Below, piece after piece: positions 60,232 through 64,000 of a stretch of DNA of 64,000 bases. Both the position numbers and the translations under genes were made by a program. This DNA comes from an uncultured Acetatifactor sp. GTDB lineage: Bacteria > Bacillota > Clostridia > Lachnospirales > Lachnospiraceae. Positions within the stretch are counted from its first letter, which is position 1, and the number at the start of each line of letters is the position of its first letter. The notes below the pieces were generated by a model. It was not told the DNA's origin and searched no databases. It saw nothing but the letters and a program-made list of their open reading frames with translations. The stretch lies in the NCBI GenBank assembly GCA_910585665.1, contig CAJUFI010000012.1:16711-80710 (forward strand), in the 5' to 3' direction.

Positions 60232-62322
60232 TTATGTCAGATTTACTGTCTGCACCGTCGCCTCATAGGTCAGGGGATTTCGTCTCCGGTAGTCGAAAAG
60301 GACAAAGCCTTTGGCTGTGGCATCCCCGTCCGGATTCCCCTGCCCCTCCTCCCTCTGATTCGCTGCTCCCAAATCCACCCCGCTGTAGCTCTCCGTCATT
60401 TTCCCGATGTCCCATACCGGCCAGGCAAAAGGTTCCAGATGGGCCATCTTGCTGAGCTGTTTCCAGTCGTATCCCTCATAATCCGGAAGATATTCCCGTT
60501 CTCTTTCTTCTTTTTGGAAAAACCTTTTAATTTTATCTTTGTAATCTTTTATGTCCGGGGCAAAATCCGGCCTGCTCTTCACATTTTCCCGCAGATACAT
60601 GTCATAGGTGAGGAGCTCTCTGTATGCCCCCAGCCGTCCGCCGTCATATGCCGCCGCAAATTCCAGCAGCACATGATACCGATAGCTTCTGGCCGGGCTG
60701 GCCGTAAAATACTTTTTTTCTCTGTAAAAATCCGCCAGGGCCTCGTACAGGGCGAAGGGGCTTGGAAATGCTTTCTCCAGGAAAGGCAGGGTGTGGGTGA
60801 ACTGGCAGCTGTTATAGTACAGCTCCACCATCTCTTCGATTCCTTTCAGCCGCAGCACCTCCTCATAGGACAGCCATTTCGTGTACAGCACCTCGTATGG
60901 GGGCTGCTCCAGATAGCAGATGCCGTATTCCCCGGCACGCTCCCACATCTCGGAGCCTTTCAGGACCTTCAGAAAGCCCAGCTGCAGCTGCTCCGGGCGC
61001 ATCCTGTAGACCCGGTCGAAGGACTTGCCGAAGCTTTCATAGCCCTCATAGGGGAGCCCCACAATCAGATCCAGATGCAGATGGACATTGTTGCCCCGGT
61101 GGATGGCGGCCACTATCCGCTCCAGCCGCTCCACGTCCATCAAGCGCCTGACCGCCTTTAAGGTCTCCGGGTTCACCGACTGGACGCCGATTTCCAGCTG
61201 CGCCAGGCCCGGGCGGAGACTGTTCAGCAGAGCGATTTCCTCCTCCCGCAGGATGTCGGCTGAGATTTCAAAATGGAAGTTTGTGACACCATTGTCATGT
61301 TTCTGAAGGTATTCCCAGATGGCCATGGTGTGCTTATGGTCGCAGTTGAAGGTTCTGTCAACGAACTTCACCTGTTTGACATTGTGGTCTAAGAAAAACT
61401 GCAGTTCCCTCTCAATGATTCTGATGTCCCGCAGGCGCACTTGTCTTTCTATGGAGGACAGGCAGTAGCTGCACTGATAGGGACAGCCTCTGCTGGTCTC
61501 GTAATAGAGAATCTTGTTCTCGAAGGGCTTCAGATCATCGTAGAGGAAGGGGATGCTGTCCATGTCCGTCAGGGGACGGCAGGGGGTATAGCCTGTAGAC
61601 AGGCAGAGACCGGGGATTTTCTGTAGACCCTCGGATTCCCCAGGCACGAGTTCTGCGGATTCCCCGGGCACGAGTTCTGCGGATTCCCCGGGCACAAGTT
61701 CTGCGGATTCCCCGGGCGCAAGTTCTGCGGATTCCCCAGGCACACATGCCGCTTCTTCCTGTGAAGCCCTTTCTGGCAAGACGCTTTCCGGCAAACATCC
61801 TCCCCGCCGCCCTCCATCCTCTGTCGCTTCCCTGTTCTGCCTCTTCTCAGGCAATTCCCCGGCTCCACATATGCCTTCCCGGGCCCTCTCCCGCGCCGCA
61901 AGTCCCGTCCCTGTGCCGCCTGGCCCTTTCACGTAATAAGCCAGAAGCTCCCGGAAAGTAGCCTCCCCCTCTCCCACCATGATGCCGGACAGCCAGGGAT
62001 ACCGGCGCAAAATGACATCTGCGTCATATGTCACTTCCGGGCCGCCCAGCCAGATTCGCGCCCCCGGCAGCACCTTGGGAATCTCCCCCAGCAGCTCCTG
62101 TACCAGCCGCCAGTTCCAGATATAGCAGGAAAAGCCGATTGCGTCCGGCTTCCTGGCATAGATATCCGCCAGGATCTCCGCCATGGGCTGGTTGATGGTA
62201 TACTCCGCCAGCCCCACATATTGCCGCAGTTCCTCTCCCGCATATGCCCGCAGGCTGTAAATAGCGGGATTGGAATGAATATACTTCGCGTTCACCGCCA
62301 CCAGCAAAAACTGAAAATCCAA
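60232..62322 (-). CDS. B12-binding-domain radical SAM protein (DUF4080 type)
   Basis: The protein has 696 residues. Residues 1-135 form a cobalamin-binding-like Rossmann domain. The radical SAM core starts at SRGCPYQCSYC (the three Cys that bind the 4Fe-4S cluster) and includes FEISADILREEEIALL and LDLIVGLPYEGYES. The C-terminal 230 or so residues match the DUF4080 family. Substrate and reaction are unknown. The linker between the two domains is inflated by four to five 8-residue repeats (PGESAELV). The start is a TTG at 62322 with GGAGGGACG upstream; that ribosome binding site lies within a duplicated segment shared with 63197. Confidence 0.87.
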   Translation of the reverse strand: MDFQFLLVAVNAKYIHSNPAIYSLRAYAGEELRQYVGLAEYTINQPMAEILADIYARKPDAIGFSCYIWNWRLVQELLGEIPKVLPGARIWLGGPEVTYDADVILRRYPWLSGIMVGEGEATFRELLAYYVKGPGGTGTGLAARERAREGICGAGELPEKRQNREATEDGGRRGGCLPESVLPERASQEEAACVPGESAELAPGESAELVPGESAELVPGESAELVPGESEGLQKIPGLCLSTGYTPCRPLTDMDSIPFLYDDLKPFENKILYYETSRGCPYQCSYCLSSIERQVRLRDIRIIERELQFFLDHNVKQVKFVDRTFNCDHKHTMAIWEYLQKHDNGVTNFHFEISADILREEEIALLNSLRPGLAQLEIGVQSVNPETLKAVRRLMDVERLERIVAAIHRGNNVHLHLDLIVGLPYEGYESFGKSFDRVYRMRPEQLQLGFLKVLKGSEMWERAGEYGICYLEQPPYEVLYTKWLSYEEVLRLKGIEEMVELYYNSCQFTHTLPFLEKAFPSPFALYEALADFYREKKYFTASPARSYRYHVLLEFAAAYDGGRLGAYRELLTYDMYLRENVKSRPDFAPDIKDYKDKIKRFFQKEEREREYLPDYEGYDWKQLSKMAHLEPFAWPVWDIGKMTESYSGVDLGAANQREEGQGNPDGDATAKGFVLFDYRRRNPLTYEATVQTVNLT
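61633..61744 (-). repeat. 24-bp tandem repeats inside the radical SAM gene
   Basis: Four full units of 24 nt and part of a fifth encode eight-residue repeats (PGESAELV) in the linker between the B12-binding and radical SAM domains. The frame is kept, so copy number can vary without breaking the gene. Confidence 0.9.
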
Positions 62323-62324
62323 GA

Positions 62325-62410
62325 CCGTCCCTCCACTTTACACAACCGCTTCCACCAAAAGCCTGTCCCCGACCGGAACCTCCCTCACCCCAAACTCTTT
62401 CTTTTTGTCG
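62325..62410 (-). pseudogene. Duplicated 3' end of the AAA-ATPase-like gene
   Basis: These bases are nearly identical to 63197-63282. On the minus strand they encode the same C-terminal residues (EVPVGDRLLVEAVV). The segment is a dead fragment whose edge supplies the ribosome binding site of the radical SAM gene. Confidence 0.75.
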
Positions 62411-62435
62411 AAAAGGGGGATTGTACACCCAGCCA

Positions 62436-62495
62436 ACCTCACATATTGCCGCAGTTCCTCTCCCGCCTAAGTCCGCAGACTGAATATGACAGAAT
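62436..62495 (-). pseudogene. Duplicated piece of a DUF4080-type radical SAM gene
   Basis: Bases 62436-62475 closely match 62213-62252 within the radical SAM gene. Translation on the minus strand resembles its residues around NPAIYSLRAYAGEELRQYV. The fragment forms the present 3' end of the toxin gene. Confidence 0.7.
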
Positions 62496-62724
62496 TGATA
62501 TTCTGCAATTCATCAATTTCATAGACAAGATGATTAGCATCATCAATACGTCTGGAATATCCAGAACGGTGTTTCAATGGTTCTGGCTTTCCAATCCCCT
62601 GCATCGCTCCGTTTCTTCTTATATCTTCAATCAAGGAATAGATTTTATTTGCTGTCTTTTTGTCTTTTGCAATCCAATCCATAAATTCAGCCATTGCATC
62701 GTGGGTAAAAGTGAAGTCATTCAT
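62467..62724 (-). CDS. YoeB-family toxin with altered C-terminus, probably inactive
   Basis: This 85-residue RelE/YoeB-fold protein has GKPEPLKHRSGYSRRIDDANHLVYEID, characteristic of YoeB ribosome-dependent mRNA interferases. Two features suggest loss of activity. The conserved Glu before GxGKPEP is Gln here. The usual C-terminal His-Tyr end is missing, replaced by NSVIFSLRT, which matches the neighbouring radical SAM protein (NPAIYSLRA). The ATG at 62724 overlaps the antitoxin gene by 8 nt. The Arg of YSRRI is kept. Confidence 0.8.
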   Translation of the reverse strand: MNDFTFTHDAMAEFMDWIAKDKKTANKIYSLIEDIRRNGAMQGIGKPEPLKHRSGYSRRIDDANHLVYEIDELQNINSVIFSLRT

Positions 62725-62977
62725 CAATCATAGCCCTCAATTCTTCCAGCGATTTATGAACTACCTCCCCACTATCCAGCTGGGCAAAACTATGGTCTAA
62801 TTTTTTCAGATACTCTTCATTTCTTTTTGCTTTCAGCAAATTGTTATATTCTTCCTCTGATACAATTACCACATTTTCATTCTTCGGCCTTGACACTATC
62901 AATGTTTCACCGTTTATTACTTTATTGCACCATTCCTTAAAATTGTCTCTTACGTCCATGCTTTTAACTGCCAACAT
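62717..62977 (-). CDS. YefM/Phd-family antitoxin
   Basis: This 86-residue protein begins MLAVKSMDVRDNFKEWCNKVINGETLIVSRPK, the DNA-binding and dimerisation fold of YefM/Phd antitoxins. A C-terminal helix that should wrap the toxin follows (LEELRAMIDE at the end). GAGGTGAT lies just upstream of the ATG. The gene is driven by a consensus promoter at 63019-63047. It looks intact even though the toxin is not. Confidence 0.88.
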   Translation of the reverse strand: MLAVKSMDVRDNFKEWCNKVINGETLIVSRPKNENVVIVSEEEYNNLLKAKRNEEYLKKLDHSFAQLDSGEVVHKSLEELRAMIDE

Positions 62978-63018
62978 AGTATCACCTCACCAAAAATCGT
63001 ATGTTTTATCGTACCTTT

Positions 63019-63047
63019 ATTATATAGTCCCATTATATGTATGTCAA
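63019..63047 (-). promoter_or_regulatory. Consensus promoter of the antitoxin-toxin genes
   Basis: TTGACA (63042-63047), a 17-nt spacer and TATAAT (63019-63024) lie on the minus strand. TACGAT occurs twice, 12 nt apart, between the promoter and the start codon and may be an operator. Confidence 0.85.
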
Positions 63048-63209
63048 TGTGATCTATGTTCTAGAATCCTATGGAATATCTTCCAAATCAGAAAAATTGC
63101 CCGCTGATCATTTCATAATATTTCCCACGGCAGCCCGTCCTAACAGGCATATCTTCATATTCGCCCTCTTGCTTCCCGGCAGACAAAAAGGAGCCGCAGT
63201 CCCTCCACT

Positions 63210-63692
63210 CTATACAACCGCTTCCACCAAAAGCTTGTCCCCGACCGGGACCTCCCTCACCCCGATTTCTTTCTTTTTGTTGAAATTGTAGGTAAGCAGA
63301 TATCCCTTGCCCAGATGGAGACTGTCAAGGTAATCCGACAGTTGTTTTTCCCCCTGTCTGTGATAGGCAATCCCTCTCCATATCTTGAGTTCTATGACAA
63401 AACGCTCTCCCAGATAGTCAACTACCACATCCATGCGCCGGGTGTTCCGGGTCTGTTCCTCAATGTGGTAATTGCCGCTTCCGTTTATGATAGGCCGAAG
63501 ATACAGCAAAAACCGCCTGCGCCCCTCCGCTTCATCGAATTTCTGATTCTGGTCTCCGTAAATATCATCAAAAGACTCCACATACTTCCTTATCACCATG
63601 TCCATGTCCAGGCGCCCCTTGCTGATAAACTGATGCCCGTTATCAGTGGCAGCCAAAAATTCATCCTCCCCTGTGCCTAATAATCGGATGTA
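63210..63692 (-). pseudogene. C-terminal PD-(D/E)XK part of an AAA-ATPase-like gene
   Basis: About 155 codons match the C-terminus of the 'predicted AAA-ATPase' proteins with a PD-(D/E)XK nuclease-like end: FISKGRLDMDMVIRKYVE, FLLYLRPIINGSGNYHIEEQTRNTRRMDVVVDYLGERFVIELKIWRG. The Asp and Glu-x-Lys residues are kept. The ATPase part, normally about 400 residues, is absent; the frame is closed just upstream by a stop. A TTG at 63656 with GGGGAGG 8 nt upstream could still allow translation of the domain alone. Most likely it is a remnant. Confidence 0.75.
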
Positions 63693-63939
63693 TCTATTAT
63701 ATCAGCCATCCGACCATATTTATTCGCTATACCGTTTATTCGTTTTCTTTTAACCATTCCTGTCCGGGAATAGATACTGTCTCTATCATAGCACCTATTC
63801 CCTGTAATCTCAATGGTTTCTTTTATATTTGCCAGGCTCCGGCAGCGTATCTTCCGCTGATAGACAACAGACCGTGAATATGGTATGATATCGAAAGGAT
63901 AAAGTTCTACAAGAGGCAAAAAGACAGACTGGGAAGTAA
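63693..63939. other. Intergenic DNA, nothing recognised
   Basis: It is AT-rich sequence without a credible gene. A plus-strand TATGAT near 63882 and AAAGGA just after are possible start signals for something beyond the window, but a family A repeat follows at once. Confidence 0.35.
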
Positions 63940-64000
63940 GGAATTATCTACAAATAACTGCTGCAAGTTTATGGCAATTTTTATTGTATTTCCGGGCTTT
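63940..64000 (-). repeat. Family A repeat, copy 5, cut by the window edge
   Basis: It reads in reverse orientation: GGAATTATCTACAAATAACTG is the family's 3' arm, with TAA just outside (TTA on the element strand). The other arm lies beyond base 64000. Confidence 0.8.

Overview
The window looks like a chromosomal segment of a gut-type Clostridia, most likely Lachnospiraceae. It is moderately GC-rich, has strong GGAGG-type ribosome binding sites, near-consensus sigma-A promoters and Firmicutes-type families (VanW, AzlCD, GPH symporter, GH78 rhamnosidase, CmpB-type membrane proteins). Family assignments come from reading the proteins by eye. No database search was run. No rRNA, tRNA, CRISPR array, phage module or complete IS transposase was recognised.

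Layout. 1-2.6 kb: the 5' part of an ABC-class ATPase running off the left edge. 2.6-7.0 kb: an ECF sigma factor operon with two membrane proteins and a solute-binding-like lipoprotein. 7.4-13.4 kb: a small protein, a membrane-anchored GDPD, and a GH78 alpha-L-rhamnosidase divergent from an AraC regulator whose 3' end runs into the remnant of a second GDPD gene. 13.6-16.2 kb: a CmpB-type membrane protein with a 33-bp tandem repeat, then an XRE regulator broken by an internal deletion.

16.3-32.4 kb: a polyamine region, all on the minus strand but interrupted. The block speD-speA-speE-carboxyspermidine dehydrogenase is separated by an SGNH hydrolase, an ABC exporter, AzlCD and a GDPD from the block carboxyspermidine decarboxylase-aguA-aguB. 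Together these can turn arginine into putrescine via agmatine, and putrescine into spermidine by two different routes. A promoter, a leader of about 325 nt and an intrinsic terminator precede speD, which suggests attenuation.

32.4-36.8 kb: a catalytically incomplete GH2-like protein, a GPH symporter and an AEC transporter. 36.8-52.1 kb: the most striking part, about 15 kb of minus-strand genes behind one strong promoter: GrpE-like, Hsp70, a J-like/zinc-ribbon/FN3 protein, a first zinc-ribbon GTPase, an 853-residue GTPase-associated protein, a small membrane protein, a second membrane-anchored GTPase, an M50-like metalloprotease and a tandem-TIR/TPR protein. This reads as a chaperone- and GTPase-gated signalling or conflict system with a TIR output.

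52.6-64 kb: a tandem GNAT gene of lower GC, TrmL, an Lrp/aminotransferase pair, an AIR-synthase-like protein, a VanW operon with a 35-residue membrane peptide, a DUF4080-type radical SAM protein, and a YoeB/YefM-type module whose toxin C-terminus has been replaced by duplicated radical-SAM sequence.

Two families of short non-coding interspersed repeats occur only between genes. Family A is about 100 nt with long inverted ends; one copy is nested inside another and flanked by TTA, and one pair is identical. Family B is about 130 nt with CTCTCGGAAT ends. Members of both families interrupt or border the TIR/GTPase operon.
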